Shown: positions 16,602-25,484 of the stretch, piece after piece
How positions within the stretch are numbered: position 1 is the stretch's first letter
Layout: each line of letters begins with the position of its first letter
Assembly (NCBI RefSeq): GCF_030643805.1
Contig: NZ_CP094656.1
Span: forward strand, 3,162,001-3,226,000
DNA length: 64,000 bases
Reading direction: 5' to 3'
Source of the DNA: Alkalihalobacillus sp. AL-G
GTDB taxonomy: Bacteria > Bacillota > Bacilli > Bacillales > Fictibacillaceae
Notes under the pieces: generated by a model
Seen by the model: only the letters and a program-made list of their open reading frames with translations
Database searches by the model: none
Told to the model about the DNA's origin: nothing
Program-made: the position numbers and the translations under genes

Positions 16602-17063
16602 ATGAAAATACACATTGATATCAATGATAAGTATGAGGGGTCCTCAATCACCATCCAGTCAAATGTTTGGACAGAGGACCTGGAAGCAATTTTACAAAAA
16701 TTGAATGGGGCGAATGCTAAAAAGCTTGTCGGCATTCAAGGTGAGCAGTCAATCCTTCTATCACCGGATGACATTGAATTCGTCTATGCAGAAAACCGTA
16801 AAGTCTTTGCTGTGGTTGAGCAGGCAACCGTAGAGCTCAAATTAAAGCTTTATGAAGTGGAGACATTGTTAAAAGATCGAAATTTTACCCGTTTTTCAAA
16901 ATCAGTGATCGGAAACATTACCCATATCGAGCGTTTCGAGCTCTCGTTCAATGGAAATCTCTGCGTCTATTTCAAGTCAGGCAACAAGGAATATGTGACA
17001 AGAAAATATGTCCAGATCCTTAAAGATAAAATTATCATGGGAGGTAACAAAAATGGTATTTGA
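16602..17063 (+). CDS. LytTR-family transcriptional regulator
   Basis: A 153-residue protein with a C-terminal LytTR DNA-binding domain (IEFVYAENRKVFAVVEQA, then FTRFSKSVIGNITHIERFEL and YVTRKYVQILKDKI). The N-terminal 50 residues form a small domain rather than a receiver, so it is not a classical two-component regulator. ATG 16602 follows AGAGGTG; a longer in-frame start at 16461 has no site. It overlaps the DUF3021 gene by 11 bases. LytTR/DUF3021 pairs are common in Firmicutes, and the membrane protein is thought to control the regulator. Confidence 0.9.
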   Translation: MKIHIDINDKYEGSSITIQSNVWTEDLEAILQKLNGANAKKLVGIQGEQSILLSPDDIEFVYAENRKVFAVVEQATVELKLKLYEVETLLKDRNFTRFSKSVIGNITHIERFELSFNGNLCVYFKSGNKEYVTRKYVQILKDKIIMGGNKNGI

Positions 17064-17454
17064 AGTATTAAGACGAGCAATCATTGGGATTGGTTTTGGT
17101 GGATTGATTACTTTTTGTATGCTTACGGTGTTAAAAATACAGCAGATCACAGTGTCGTTAGATGAAGTATGGGCAAATATGCTGGGCAGCCTCGTAGTAG
17201 GCATATACTTTGGAATTGGTTCTCTCATCTTCGATCAAGAGGATTGGAGCCCTTTAAGACAAATAGTGATACACCTGACTCTTTCTTTGATCGTATTTTT
17301 TCCAATCGCTTTACTAACTGGATGGGTACCAGCTGAACCACTGCCTATCATCATATGCTTGATCACCTTCTTAATCATTTACGCCATCTTTTGGTTCTCC
17401 ATTCGCTGGTATTTTAAAAGGATGGAAGAATCAATGAACAAGTCTATTCATTAA
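17053..17454 (+). CDS. DUF3021 membrane protein
   Basis: A 133-residue protein with four predicted membrane helices (AIIGIGFGGLITFCML, MLGSLVVGIYFGIGSLIF, IVIHLTLSLIVFFPIALL, PLPIIICLITFLIIYAIFWF). ATG 17053 has GGGAGG 8 bases upstream and lies inside the end of the LytTR gene. By family precedent it is the membrane antagonist or sensor partner of that regulator. Confidence 0.88.
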   Translation: MVFEVLRRAIIGIGFGGLITFCMLTVLKIQQITVSLDEVWANMLGSLVVGIYFGIGSLIFDQEDWSPLRQIVIHLTLSLIVFFPIALLTGWVPAEPLPIIICLITFLIIYAIFWFSIRWYFKRMEESMNKSIH

Positions 17455-17461
17455 AGTAATG

Positions 17462-17491
17462 GGGTGAATCAGTTTTTTTGATTCACCCTTT
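17462..17491 (+). terminator. Convergent terminator after DUF3021
   Basis: GGGTGAATC and GATTCACCC with a T-rich loop, followed by TTT. The stop codon of the convergent VOC gene lies in the right arm. Confidence 0.75.
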
Positions 17492-18079
17492 CCCGATTCG
17501 AAGTTTTACACCGCATGGATCGATGATGGAAATTGGTTGGCAGCAATGCTCGATTCCGATTTCTCTTAAAAGCTGGCTTTTCCCACGGACGAATTCAACA
17601 TTACCATCAGCATCTTGAAAAAGTTGACGAAATTCAGCCAATCCCTCAATCTTTTTAGTTTCAATGAGCATGTTCCTGATCTCGAAATCCTCTTCTTCAA
17701 CAACCTCTCTTCGCACCTGAAGTTCAACCCGTAGTCCAAAAGGAGTTGAAAGGAAGGTTCGGCGCTCATTTTTTTGCACATTCCACCCGAATTGTTCTGC
17801 TCTTTTACAGAGATGATCATGTTCATCAAAATTTACCAAATAGCCGATATGGTCAAAGATCGGTTTCTTCCCAGCACCAAAGGTTACATTCACTTTTCCT
17901 CTTCGAACTTCGATAATCCGAAATACCGGCTCCTCTTCCCTAAAATCATCCCAAGTCAATGGGGGATGATAGGTTTTTCCCTTTGCAAATCGTCCCGTTA
18001 CACTGAACCCATTTTCCACATAAAATTGTTCCATTTCTTCGACTTGTTCTGTCCAATAGTGATAATGAAAAAGCTTCAT
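17483..18079 (-). CDS. VOC-like protein, two modules
   Basis: A 198-residue protein that looks like a VOC fold with two beta-alpha-beta modules. KLFHYHYWTEQVEEMEQFYV is at the N-terminus, DHIGYLVNFDEHDHL at residue 80, and the C-terminal CQPISIIDPCGVKLRIG ends like the last strand of this family. Candidate metal His residues are in FHYHYW and FDHIGYLV. The function is unknown. It points left; the next gene upstream is a small membrane protein. Confidence 0.65.
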   Translation of the reverse strand: MKLFHYHYWTEQVEEMEQFYVENGFSVTGRFAKGKTYHPPLTWDDFREEEPVFRIIEVRRGKVNVTFGAGKKPIFDHIGYLVNFDEHDHLCKRAEQFGWNVQKNERRTFLSTPFGLRVELQVRREVVEEEDFEIRNMLIETKKIEGLAEFRQLFQDADGNVEFVRGKSQLLREIGIEHCCQPISIIDPCGVKLRIGKG

Positions 18080-18161
18080 AACATACCTCCATATTGAAGA
18101 TTATAGGTACATACTATAATAATCTAGAAAGTTTTTCTTCAGGAAAAGGTAGGTTATTAAT

Positions 18162-18482
18162 CTACAACTTTAGTCTAGTTTTTTTGACAGAAAAAGTATA
18201 AAGACCAATTATCAGGAACACCATGCTTGCTGCCCAAATGACACCAGCAATCCCTAGTTGAAGTGAACTCTCCTCAGAAGCCATCTGATGATTTGGATCA
18301 ATCCTCATCGCATGTAATAGAAAATAACCCGCTGTTGAAAAAAGCAGAAAATGCATCAATACAAAAAGATACCCTTTTCGTTTACTTTTCAAAAAGAAGA
18401 AAATTGTTAAGAGAATTGTAATCCCGATAACGATTGAAAACCCTCCGACTAGCATTCCCATTATTTCCTCTTCCATCGGCAT
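18162..18482 (-). CDS. Small three-helix membrane protein
   Basis: A 106-residue protein with three hydrophobic segments (MLVGGFSIVIGITILLTIFF, YLFVLMHFLLFSTAGYFLL and GIAGVIWAASMVFLIIGLYT). ATG 18482 is 7 bases after GGGGG; upstream in-frame ATGs are too near that site. It is not recognised as a family member. It lies alone between the VOC gene and the VLRF1 gene. Confidence 0.6.
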   Translation of the reverse strand: MPMEEEIMGMLVGGFSIVIGITILLTIFFFLKSKRKGYLFVLMHFLLFSTAGYFLLHAMRIDPNHQMASEESSLQLGIAGVIWAASMVFLIIGLYTFSVKKTRLKL

Positions 18483-18755
18483 AACCATACCCCCTGAACA
18501 CGAATTAATTATCCATCCTTGTTTTACCACCTTGCTGGGCTAGTTTCTTAACGTGCAAAAGAGCCCTTTTTGTAGACAAATAGAGTCAAATACTAAATCG
18601 GCTCTTCTATGGAGATATTTCTATTAAAGTACAAGTACATCTATATGTAAATAGATTTTACGGAATATTTCGAAAAGGAAGCGGTATTATGCGGAAATTT
18701 GACGGTTGTGATAGGTCCTGATGAAGAATTCTGTCCTCTAAATGATAAATTTGAT

Positions 18756-18781
18756 GTTTAACTTTCAATGATTTGCGGTAT
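18756..18781 (+). promoter_or_regulatory. Candidate sigma-B promoter of the VLRF1 gene
   Basis: GTTTAA (18756-18761), a 14-base spacer and CGGTAT (18776-18781) match the Bacillus sigma-B consensus GTTTAA/GGGTAT at 11 of 12 positions. It lies 36 bases before the start codon, in the right orientation. Confidence 0.5.
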
Positions 18782-18816
18782 GAGAGTGAAAGACCCTATT
18801 TTTAAAGGAGGTACTA

Positions 18817-19611
18817 ATGAAATTCTCCGAAAAACTGAACGAATTAAAGGACATACGAGCAACCGGCACGCAAAAGATTATGTCACTCTACTTAAATACG
18901 GATCGCAGTGGCGGGAATCAGCAAGGTGGAGAATGGAAAATCAAACTGAAAAACGGTTTAAACAAATTCGAGGAATACGTCGGAGAAATGGGAAGTCATG
19001 AGGAACTGAAGGGATTTCGACAACTCAAAGAACGCATCTACAAGACCATTACCGAACGCGAACGTGATTTAAAAAGAAGTATTGTCCTATTTGCAACCCC
19101 GGATGAACGACTATGGACCATCGAAGACCTGCAAATCCCGATCGAAACATCCTTTCACTGGGAAGAGTATCCAGTCCTTGATCAACTAGAAAACTTGCAA
19201 ACCAAATATCCGTACAGCGGTATCGTCGTCATTAATAAAGAAGACGCAACCGTACTCGAGACAGAGATGGGCGTTCTTGTAGATGAGTACCACTATTCTT
19301 TTGAGCCTGACATAAAGGATTGGCGAGAACATTGGGGACCACTTGCCGGTTCGGTGAATGGATCCGAAACGAACAAGAAGGACGAATTTCAGGAGCGATT
19401 TGAAGCTAATCAACAAAGGTGGCTTAAGGAGTTAGGTTCAAAGATTACGAAAAAAGCGAAGAAATACAACTGGAAGAAGACCTATTTGATGGGTGAAAAA
19501 AGTTACCTGAACGAATTTAAGAAACACCTCCCATATGAAATAAGTAAATTTGGTAAAAATCCTGAAAAAATTGAACCGTCTAGGATCATCAATGAAGTGA
19601 TTATAGGTTGA
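18817..19611 (+). CDS. VLRF1-family aeRF1-type release factor
   Basis: A 264-residue protein resembling the VLRF1/aeRF1 family of release-factor-like peptidyl-tRNA hydrolases of stalled ribosomes. The N-terminal domain (IMSLYLNTDRSGGNQQGGEW) and IVLFATPDERLWTIEDLQIP match the aeRF1 pattern, and GIVVINKEDATVLETEMGVL starts the middle domain. The conserved Gln in NQQGGEW is the expected catalytic-type region. ATG 18817 is preceded by AAAGGAGG. A sigma-B-like promoter lies upstream, suggesting stress induction. The stop codon coincides with the right end of the TnpB element, so its last residues may be affected. Confidence 0.78.
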   Translation: MKFSEKLNELKDIRATGTQKIMSLYLNTDRSGGNQQGGEWKIKLKNGLNKFEEYVGEMGSHEELKGFRQLKERIYKTITERERDLKRSIVLFATPDERLWTIEDLQIPIETSFHWEEYPVLDQLENLQTKYPYSGIVVINKEDATVLETEMGVLVDEYHYSFEPDIKDWREHWGPLAGSVNGSETNKKDEFQERFEANQQRWLKELGSKITKKAKKYNWKKTYLMGEKSYLNEFKKHLPYEISKFGKNPEKIEPSRIINEVIIG

Positions 19612-19691
19612 ACTACCCGCCACTTAGCACTCTTACGAGTGGCTTGAAGTAGGGGATTCCTAAGAACACCAGCGCACCCGCCGGTTATGGA
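19612..19691 (-). ncRNA. Putative TnpB guide RNA scaffold (reRNA/omegaRNA)
   Basis: The right end of a TnpB element normally encodes the guide RNA scaffold, which overlaps the 3' end of tnpB and ends with TTCAA. This stretch has AAGCCACT/AGTGGC-type pairing and the GGGTAGTTCAA end. The guide would begin with the reverse complement of the VLRF1 3' end (CCTATAATCACTTC). The family rule is established; the boundaries here are inferred. Confidence 0.5.
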
Positions 19692-20810
19692 TTAGGCGAT
19701 CCCCGCAGTTCCTGCGGTTAATCGTAAGGTTTCCTTACGAAGATTCATACTTGCGTTAAGATCTCGATCATGATGCGTCGTGTATTCTGGGCAGTCCCAC
19801 TCACGTAATGCAAGATTCTTAACGTCTTTATGACGGTAGCCACAATGTGAACAAAGTTGACTGGATGGAAACGTCTTGGGTACCACCACGATCTGTTTGC
19901 CGTACCACTTTGCTTTATATTCAAGCATGCAACGGAATGTTGACCAACTTACTTCACTTATGGCTTTTGCGAGGTTGTGGTTCTTAAGCATATTAGATAC
20001 CTGCAAATCTTCCATCCCGATAAGGTCGTGGTTTTTGACGATACCGGTAGAGATTTTATGCAAGTAATCGTTTCGTGCATTTGTAATTTTCTCGTGCATT
20101 CTGGCAACGTTAATCCGTTGCTTATGCCAATTAGAAGACCCCTTTTGACGTCTAGATAGGACTTGTTGTGCTTTCGCCAGTTTCTTTTCTAAAGTTCGAA
20201 AAAACTTAGGATTTTCATACACCGTTCCATCTGATAATATGGCAATGTCTTTTAGTCCGACATCAATCCCTACGGATGAGTTGGTTTTAGACCCATTACG
20301 CACTTCTGCTTCAACCAAAATAGACACAAAGTATTTACCACTGAGGTTTCGTCGGATTGTGGCATTCAGAATGCGTCCCTTCAAGATCCGACTTTTTGCA
20401 AATTTGACGAGTCCCAGTTTGGGCAATTTGATCTTGTTTCCAACCATCGCAATATTTCCGTTTGTATATTTAGTTGTATAGGATTGGACCTGATTCTTTT
20501 TCGACTTGAATCGTGGGGATTTGTTTTGGTTCTTGAAGAATCGCGAAAAGGAATCCGCAAGGTTTTTCAATGAACATTGAAGGGCTACACTGTCTACCTC
20601 GTTTAGCCATAGGACTTCCTTTTTCAGTTGGGTTAGTTGCTTCGAACACGTACTATACGTCAATCCTCTACCTGTTTCTTGGTAGGTGGTATTCCAACGA
20701 TCTAAGAAATGATTAAAAACAAAACGGCTGCAGCCGATGGTCTTCGCGATTCGAATTTCTTGTTCTTTGGTTGGATAGAGTCGGAATTTAAAGGCCCGAT
20801 GAACCAACAT
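19692..20810 (-). CDS. tnpB: TnpB RNA-guided nuclease (incomplete zinc ribbon)
   Basis: A 372-residue IS605 TnpB, the ancestor-type RNA-guided nuclease of Cas12. The N-terminal region [20 protein letters not shown] is the HTH/wedge part. RuvC residues are visible: Asp183 in VGIDVGLKD, Glu267 in IGMEDLQ, and DRD at 348-350. The zinc ribbon has Cys320, Cys323 (CSHCGYRH) and Cys340, but the fourth position is Tyr ([11 protein letters not shown]) where CPxC is normal. ATG 20810 follows GGGAGG by 10 bases. The altered ribbon suggests reduced activity. No tnpA is present. Confidence 0.9.
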   Translation of the reverse strand: MLVHRAFKFRLYPTKEQEIRIAKTIGCSRFVFNHFLDRWNTTYQETGRGLTYSTCSKQLTQLKKEVLWLNEVDSVALQCSLKNLADSFSRFFKNQNKSPRFKSKKNQVQSYTTKYTNGNIAMVGNKIKLPKLGLVKFAKSRILKGRILNATIRRNLSGKYFVSILVEAEVRNGSKTNSSVGIDVGLKDIAILSDGTVYENPKFFRTLEKKLAKAQQVLSRRQKGSSNWHKQRINVARMHEKITNARNDYLHKISTGIVKNHDLIGMEDLQVSNMLKNHNLAKAISEVSWSTFRCMLEYKAKWYGKQIVVVPKTFPSSQLCSHCGYRHKDVKNLALREWDCPEYTTHHDRDLNASMNLRKETLRLTAGTAGIA

Positions 20811-21039
20811 GGATTCCACCTCCCGAAACCAAACATTTGTTCCTATTGTATCATAAGGGATCATTTTAGAGAAGAAAAAAGGAACCATTCCAAAAAAATA
20901 GCCAAATAATGAATCGGACAATCGAGATGGGAAGATCCATCCCTTGTCCGAAGGCGATTCATCCCCACCCTACTCATTAGGCTATGCCCTTCCCATTCCT
21001 TGGGGATGGGGTCTTCTCGCCTATTTGATAAATCAACTC

Positions 21040-21070
21040 ACGTGGTTGGCTTAAAAATAGTCAACCACGT
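21040..21070 (-). terminator. Hairpin after the L,D-transpeptidase gene
   Basis: ACGTGGTTG and CAACCACGT form a 9-bp stem 3 bases past the stop codon. No T-run follows on the minus strand, because the TnpB element begins about 9 bases later; the original T-tract may have been displaced. Confidence 0.7.
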
Positions 21071-21072
21071 TC

Positions 21073-21408
21073 TCATTTGTGAATCCAAACATGGGTCCCA
21101 ATATCAACAAGTGAAAACAGTTCAATGACATCTTTGTTATGCATACGGATGCATCCAAGAGAAACATTTTTCCCAATAGATGACGGGTCATCGGTTCCAT
21201 GAATTCCATAATGAGGCTTCGACAACCCCATCCACCTTGAACCATATGGCCCCCCAGGATTGATCTCTTTGTTCACGATTAAATACTCACCAGTAGGCGT
21301 CGGTGTAAGGATTTTCCCAACTGCAATCGGGTACGTTTTTAGCAAACGACTCGCATCATACAATTTAAGCCTATGCTGTGTTACAGAAACATCAATCCAA
21401 AGCGCCAT
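21073..21408 (-). CDS. L,D-transpeptidase (YkuD domain)
   Basis: A 111-residue YkuD-domain enzyme that forms 3-3 cross-links in peptidoglycan. The catalytic signature is intact: [20 protein letters not shown] with His, Ser, Gly and Cys, followed by HNKD. The N-terminus is short with no signal peptide or LysM domain, unlike longer YkuD proteins. ATG 21408 follows GGGGGATGAGTTCGA. Function is confident; the lack of an export signal is odd. Confidence 0.9.
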   Translation of the reverse strand: MALWIDVSVTQHRLKLYDASRLLKTYPIAVGKILTPTPTGEYLIVNKEINPGGPYGSRWMGLSKPHYGIHGTDDPSSIGKNVSLGCIRMHNKDVIELFSLVDIGTHVWIHK

Positions 21409-21560
21409 TCGAACTCATCCCCCTGAACCCTTTTCAATATATGTATGGGAGGGTCGGATTGAGGGTGCCATGTCATCCCAGATCATTGACTCTGTGCTAA
21501 GTCCTTTTTATGCCTGATTACGAGCTGTTTATTGAGTCAATCCCTTTTGAACTTGAAACA

Positions 21561-22100
21561 TCAATCCTGTATCGTTTTTACCATCGAAGCTAATTTATGT
21601 ACTGTTTTCATATTCCGCATCGTTACGGGAACACCTATCTTTTGAAATTGAACGGCCAGCTTGGAATTCCGCACACCTTCCCTGAACAATAGATAAGCAT
21701 TTTTACCATTGAACTGGCACTCTTCTGCATCACTGTTAAAAGATCGCACATGCTCGATTCCATCGCTTGGAGGTTCTTCCGTCAGAAAAGCGATATGTAT
21801 GCTTTCGACCTCTAGCAACTTTTCAAAGTCGTATGGACAATTGGTTATGATCGTATCAAATTCCTCTGCCGTTCTCAAAACTATTGTACTGGTGAACCCG
21901 AATTTTCCGCTGAATTCTCGCTCAATTCGTTCTCGTAACAAGACCATGTCCTCATCTGACTCAAACAGGACATTCCCGCTCTGAATATACGTTTTTACAT
22001 GTCGTAATCCTATTGACTGTAATAGTTGCTTCAAATCAGCCATCTTCACTTTCTTGTGTCCACCAACATTGATAGCTCGTAACAATGCGATATATATCAT
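21561..22100 (-). CDS. DUF1697 family protein
   Basis: A 179-residue protein with the DUF1697 hallmark start (YIALLRAINVGGHKKVKMAD), then YIQSGNVLFES and ending in PVTMRNMKTVHKLASM. The role of this family is unknown. ATG 22100 lies after GGGGGAGGAGTACG and overlaps the phosphotransferase stop by 4 bases, so the two are coupled. Confidence 0.9.
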   Translation of the reverse strand: MIYIALLRAINVGGHKKVKMADLKQLLQSIGLRHVKTYIQSGNVLFESDEDMVLLRERIEREFSGKFGFTSTIVLRTAEEFDTIITNCPYDFEKLLEVESIHIAFLTEEPPSDGIEHVRSFNSDAEECQFNGKNAYLLFREGVRNSKLAVQFQKIGVPVTMRNMKTVHKLASMVKTIQD

Positions 22101-22954
22101 CGTACTCCTCCCCCATCTTTCAATAATTGTTTCCAAACTTTCCATGCGTGTAAGTACTGTTTCAAATCATTCGGATGGTGTTTTATACACGTAGCAACTC
22201 GAAAATATAATGCTAGAATCATATCCTCTGCTATTTCATTTTCGTGAAAGGATGTACCTTTTAGCTGTTCAACAATGTTCAGTAAAATCGAAAACTCCAA
22301 ATCATCTGGTGACGAACAAAATGCATAAAGAATATCATACATTTTACGGCCAACCACTGGGATCGGATCGATAATTCCTGTCAGCTTTCGTTGATCAAAC
22401 AAAAAGTTATGAACACCGAAGTCCCCATGTAAAACATATAATTGTTCATTCTTAAGCCTCTTTCTTCTGTATAAGTGAGTGTCCTTTACCAAAAGATGAT
22501 CCTCATCCTTAAGATAAGATCCAATTACAGATTTAGAATAACTGAGGTCCTCGTCTACATGTTTCGGATCCTCAACCCATTCGTACTCCTCTAAGCACTC
22601 AGGTTGAACATAATGCTGAACGAAATGAGTGATCAAGTCATACATGAGTGCCTGTTTCGATCCAGAGCAATAATTCGTTTCACCTGGTACATAGTCATAA
22701 ATGAAAAACCGGTATGCAGGATCTACAAATTGTATATTCGGTAACAATTGAAGCAGTTTATAGGTTTGATAAAATCGCACTTCTTCAGCAATACGTTGAG
22801 GGTTGTTCGATTTCAGTATATACATGTTCGGTTCAGCATTGGTGCCGATAACCCCAACAGTACTCTCAGTTCCACCTTTCAGTTCATTCCAATGACTGAT
22901 AGAATCAGGCAGTATTTGATTTTTTACTAAATCATCTATTATTTTCTCCAGCAT
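22097..22954 (-). CDS. Aminoglycoside phosphotransferase-type kinase
   Basis: A 285-residue protein kinase-like phosphotransferase. The catalytic loop is LHGDFGVHNFLFD (Asp and Asn present), and GIIDP is the metal-binding DxD-like element. ELKGGTESTVGVIG is the nucleotide loop region. The start is ATG 22954 after GGAGTGCGTT. The acceptor is unknown and this need not mean drug resistance. It overlaps DUF1697 and lies 23 bases after the DUF5412 region. Confidence 0.85.
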   Translation of the reverse strand: MLEKIIDDLVKNQILPDSISHWNELKGGTESTVGVIGTNAEPNMYILKSNNPQRIAEEVRFYQTYKLLQLLPNIQFVDPAYRFFIYDYVPGETNYCSGSKQALMYDLITHFVQHYVQPECLEEYEWVEDPKHVDEDLSYSKSVIGSYLKDEDHLLVKDTHLYRRKRLKNEQLYVLHGDFGVHNFLFDQRKLTGIIDPIPVVGRKMYDILYAFCSSPDDLEFSILLNIVEQLKGTSFHENEIAEDMILALYFRVATCIKHHPNDLKQYLHAWKVWKQLLKDGGGVR

Positions 22955-22977
22955 AACGCACTCCATCTTTAAGCTAT

Positions 22978-23382
22978 TTAATTATCATGTCTAAAATCAT
23001 ATTCCTCGTGTGGCACATCGAGCTTATGCCCGTTGATTTCGACGGTATTATTATCTTTCCATGAAATCGATGCCTTATTTTCACGATAGTTCCAGTAGAT
23101 CGTTTTCGACTTATCAACTACTTGATTAAAAACTAATTCACCACGGACGGAATACGAGGCTGTCGCACCACCGTTCGTAACATAAGCCTTCAATGTGTAC
23201 CTCCCATCTGGAGACGTTTCTTCAGTTAAAAATTCACCAGCAGGCAGCCTCGCCATGTCAAAAAAAGACCAATAAACAGCATAGGTGATCAGTCCAACAA
23301 TTAACAAGCTGCCTATTGTAAGAAACCGTAATACCCTCTTATGTATTTTCTTCTTTTCATAATTAACATCCAAGTCTTTCAA
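22978..23382 (-). CDS. DUF5412 family protein
   Basis: A single membrane helix (LTIGSLLIVGLITYAVYW) is followed by an extracytoplasmic beta-rich domain with the DUF5412-like SPDGRYTLKAYVTNGGATAS, SVRGELVFN and YWNYRENKASISW. The protein has about 134 residues if translation starts at TTG 23382, 8 bases after AAGGGG. A TTG at 23403 lacks a site. Its role is unknown. Confidence 0.75.
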   Translation of the reverse strand: MKDLDVNYEKKKIHKRVLRFLTIGSLLIVGLITYAVYWSFFDMARLPAGEFLTEETSPDGRYTLKAYVTNGGATASYSVRGELVFNQVVDKSKTIYWNYRENKASISWKDNNTVEINGHKLDVPHEEYDFRHDN

Positions 23383-23482
23383 ACTGTTTGTCCCCTTATC
23401 CAAAACAAATCAAATCCCCAATTCAATTTATTTCGTGAAAAAAAGGTTAAACCCTTTTTGTTTTAATGTAGATATCATATTT

Positions 23483-23517
23483 AAAAAAGCCGGCTGGTCC
23501 ATATTGGATGCCGGCTT
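23483..23517 (-). terminator. Terminator of the universal stress protein gene
   Basis: An AAGCCGGC / GCCGGCTT stem of 8 bp with a 15-base loop, followed on the minus strand by TTTTTT. Confidence 0.9.
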
Positions 23518-23568
23518 ATTATATAAGCTTCAAAACTATATTTCTAAAAAAATTATCTTCTTGTTGAA

Positions 23569-24027
23569 TCACTTTGCAACAAGTACAGGGCAATTCGCAT
23601 GAGATACCACTTTTTGACTGACACTGCCTAAAACTAATTTTTTCAACCCGCTAAGGCCGCGGCTACCAATGACAATGATATCCATGTCTTTTCTTTCTGC
23701 ATACTCACAAATTGAATGTGCTGGTTCTCCTTCTAATAATTGAGTCGTTACTTTGGGGTGACGGGTCTGTACATCACTTTTCGCCTCACTTAGAAATTCC
23801 TGATGTCTTTCAACGCTTGCATCAGCTTGTCTTAAGTCTTTCTCCAAGACTCCAGGATGCTGCCCACTTATAGGGTAGCCTGCACGATAAGATGGCATCA
23901 CCATTTCCTCATTGACAAGAACCACCGTTAATTCTGCCTCGTCTTTTTTTGCCAAGTCAGTACCTATTGCTAATGCCTGCCTACTTCCATCGGACCCATC
24001 AATGGGAACAAGAATATTCTTATACAT
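23569..24027 (-). CDS. Universal stress protein (UspA family)
   Basis: A 152-residue UspA-fold protein (YKNILVPIDGSDGSRQALAI) with the ATP-binding signature GSRGLSGLKKLVLGSVSQKV near the C-terminus. ATG 24027 is 10 bases after AAAGGAG; an earlier ATG is too close. Such proteins act in stress adaptation and are cytoplasmic. It is divergent from the TetR gene. No sigma-B promoter was seen upstream. Confidence 0.92.
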   Translation of the reverse strand: MYKNILVPIDGSDGSRQALAIGTDLAKKDEAELTVVLVNEEMVMPSYRAGYPISGQHPGVLEKDLRQADASVERHQEFLSEAKSDVQTRHPKVTTQLLEGEPAHSICEYAERKDMDIIVIGSRGLSGLKKLVLGSVSQKVVSHANCPVLVAK

Positions 24028-24312
24028 TATGATCATTCTCCTTTCTTCCCTTTCGAGTATTTACTAACTGTCATAGGAAAAGAGGACGGGTTGGAATATA
24101 TATCAATCATAGGGAACTCAGATGCATCACATGATTATATGTTTTCTCATATAATCTCCCTCCCTTTAGTAGTGCTCTACCCTTTTTTAATATTTACAAA
24201 ACTTTTTATCATCGTGTACGGGAATATATGAAATACCTAAAGATACGCCAAATTTAGTCCATCCTATACATAATAATAAGAGAAGTAGCTTTACTCAATT
24301 TTATTTAACTAC

Positions 24313-24342
24313 TTTACATACCGACGGTCGGTATGTTATATT
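24313..24342 (+). promoter_or_regulatory. TetR operator overlapping a sigma-A-like promoter
   Basis: A perfect palindrome with arms ACATACCGAC and GTCGGTATGT around one central base (24316-24336) overlaps the 18-base spacer of TTTACA (24313) and TATATT (24337). It sits 46 bases before the TetR start, so autorepression of the TetR operon is likely. Confidence 0.8.
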
Positions 24343-24381
24343 AGCCTTAACAATAAATCTGACGACAAAGGATGAAAAGTA

Positions 24382-24981
24382 TTGGACCGGGAATCGAAAC
24401 GAAAACGGACAAAAAAGTTACTATTGGACGCAACAAAAGCATTAGTACTAGAAAAAGGGTGTAACAATATGACCCTGAACGACATTATTAAACGTACGGG
24501 ACTTTCCAAAGGAGCTATATACCATTACGTAAAAAGCAAGGATGAACTATTGGCTTTAGTTTTACAGGAGAGGATGGAGGAAATCAATGAGCGCTTTTTT
24601 GCCGAAGTAAACCAAGGAAAAAAAGAGTTTGAAGGACCATTGAAGGAAATCGTTAACAAATTGCCACCACTACAAGACCCCCACGATGCAACAAATCGAA
24701 TCTTTCTTTATTTGTTAGCGAAGAATGATCAGCCAGCTGTCAGTGAAATAATCAATGAATTTTACCATCAGGCCGTCCAATTGTCCAAACAATGGATTAC
24801 AGCCGGTCAGCATGCTGGGGTCATCCCCTCATCGGTTAATGCAGATAAGACAGCTGAGTTATTCATACTGATCTCCAACGGGTTCCGTATGCGCAGTTCC
24901 ATCTCCAATCATTCCCACGCATTCAGTACAGATGATTTTTCAATACTTATGGCGGACTTACTGCAATCAAAACAAAAATAA
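24382..24981 (+). CDS. TetR/AcrR transcriptional regulator
   Basis: A 199-residue regulator. The N-terminal HTH is clear (MTLNDIIKRTGLSKGAIYHY), and the rest is a variable ligand domain. The start is TTG 24382, 8-9 bases after AAAGGATG. It is followed by DUF2269 and DoxX genes, forming a self-regulated operon with the palindromic operator at 24316. A ligand is not evident. Confidence 0.9.
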   Translation: MDRESKRKRTKKLLLDATKALVLEKGCNNMTLNDIIKRTGLSKGAIYHYVKSKDELLALVLQERMEEINERFFAEVNQGKKEFEGPLKEIVNKLPPLQDPHDATNRIFLYLLAKNDQPAVSEIINEFYHQAVQLSKQWITAGQHAGVIPSSVNADKTAELFILISNGFRMRSSISNHSHAFSTDDFSILMADLLQSKQK

Positions 24982-25000
24982 AAGAAAGGGTGCGAACTCA

Positions 25001-25462
25001 TTGAACGTTTTGTTGTTTTTGCACATTTTTGGAGTAGTTATTTTTCTTGGGAATATTATCACGGCAGCATTTTGGAAAGTTAGTGCTGACATAAAAAAGG
25101 ATCCTCAGCTTATTCATAACACTGTGAAAAACGTAATGTTGGCTGATTTCATCTTTACACTGCCTGGATTAATAATCATCATTGTTTCCGGCAATCTAAT
25201 GGCTGTTCAATCAGGCTATTCAATGCATACTTTCAATTGGCTTACTTTGTCACTATTCCTGTTTGTATTAACCGGTATTATCTGGTTAGTGATACTAATA
25301 CCGATGCAGCGAAGTATGATCCGTCACAGTGCCCGATCAATAGACGATGGCAACATTTCGAATGAGTATCGGAAAGCGTCTCGTTATTGGGCAATTTTTG
25401 GAATTGCAGCAACTTTATTACCTGTAGTTATTTTGTATCTTATGGTTACCAAAGCATCTTAA
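25001..25462 (+). CDS. DUF2269 membrane protein
   Basis: A 153-residue protein with four membrane helices, including LHIFGVVIFLGNIITAAFW and TLSLFLFVLTGIIWLVIL. It starts at TTG 25001, 8 bases after AAAGGGTG, 19 bases past the TetR stop. DUF2269 proteins are of unknown function. The neighbouring DoxX gene is the likely partner. Confidence 0.8.
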   Translation: MNVLLFLHIFGVVIFLGNIITAAFWKVSADIKKDPQLIHNTVKNVMLADFIFTLPGLIIIIVSGNLMAVQSGYSMHTFNWLTLSLFLFVLTGIIWLVILIPMQRSMIRHSARSIDDGNISNEYRKASRYWAIFGIAATLLPVVILYLMVTKAS

Positions 25463-25484
25463 TTAATAGGAGGAGATGAATTAA

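Larger units (their letters stand above)
19612..21031 (-). mobile_element. IS605/IS1341-type TnpB-only insertion element
   Basis: About 1.4 kb carrying tnpB and no tnpA, so it is not self-mobile. The right end (19612-19691) has the folded sequence typical of such elements: GGGGATTCC and the terminal motif GGGTAGTTCAA on the minus strand. The left end (20811-21031) has a subterminal stem (CGGACAA and TTGTCCG at 20915-20950) and CCCCATCCCC/GGTGGGGATG. TTGAT (minus strand, 21036-21032) abuts the left end and could be the transposon-associated motif. The element separates the VLRF1 and L,D-transpeptidase genes. The ends are estimated. Confidence 0.75.
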
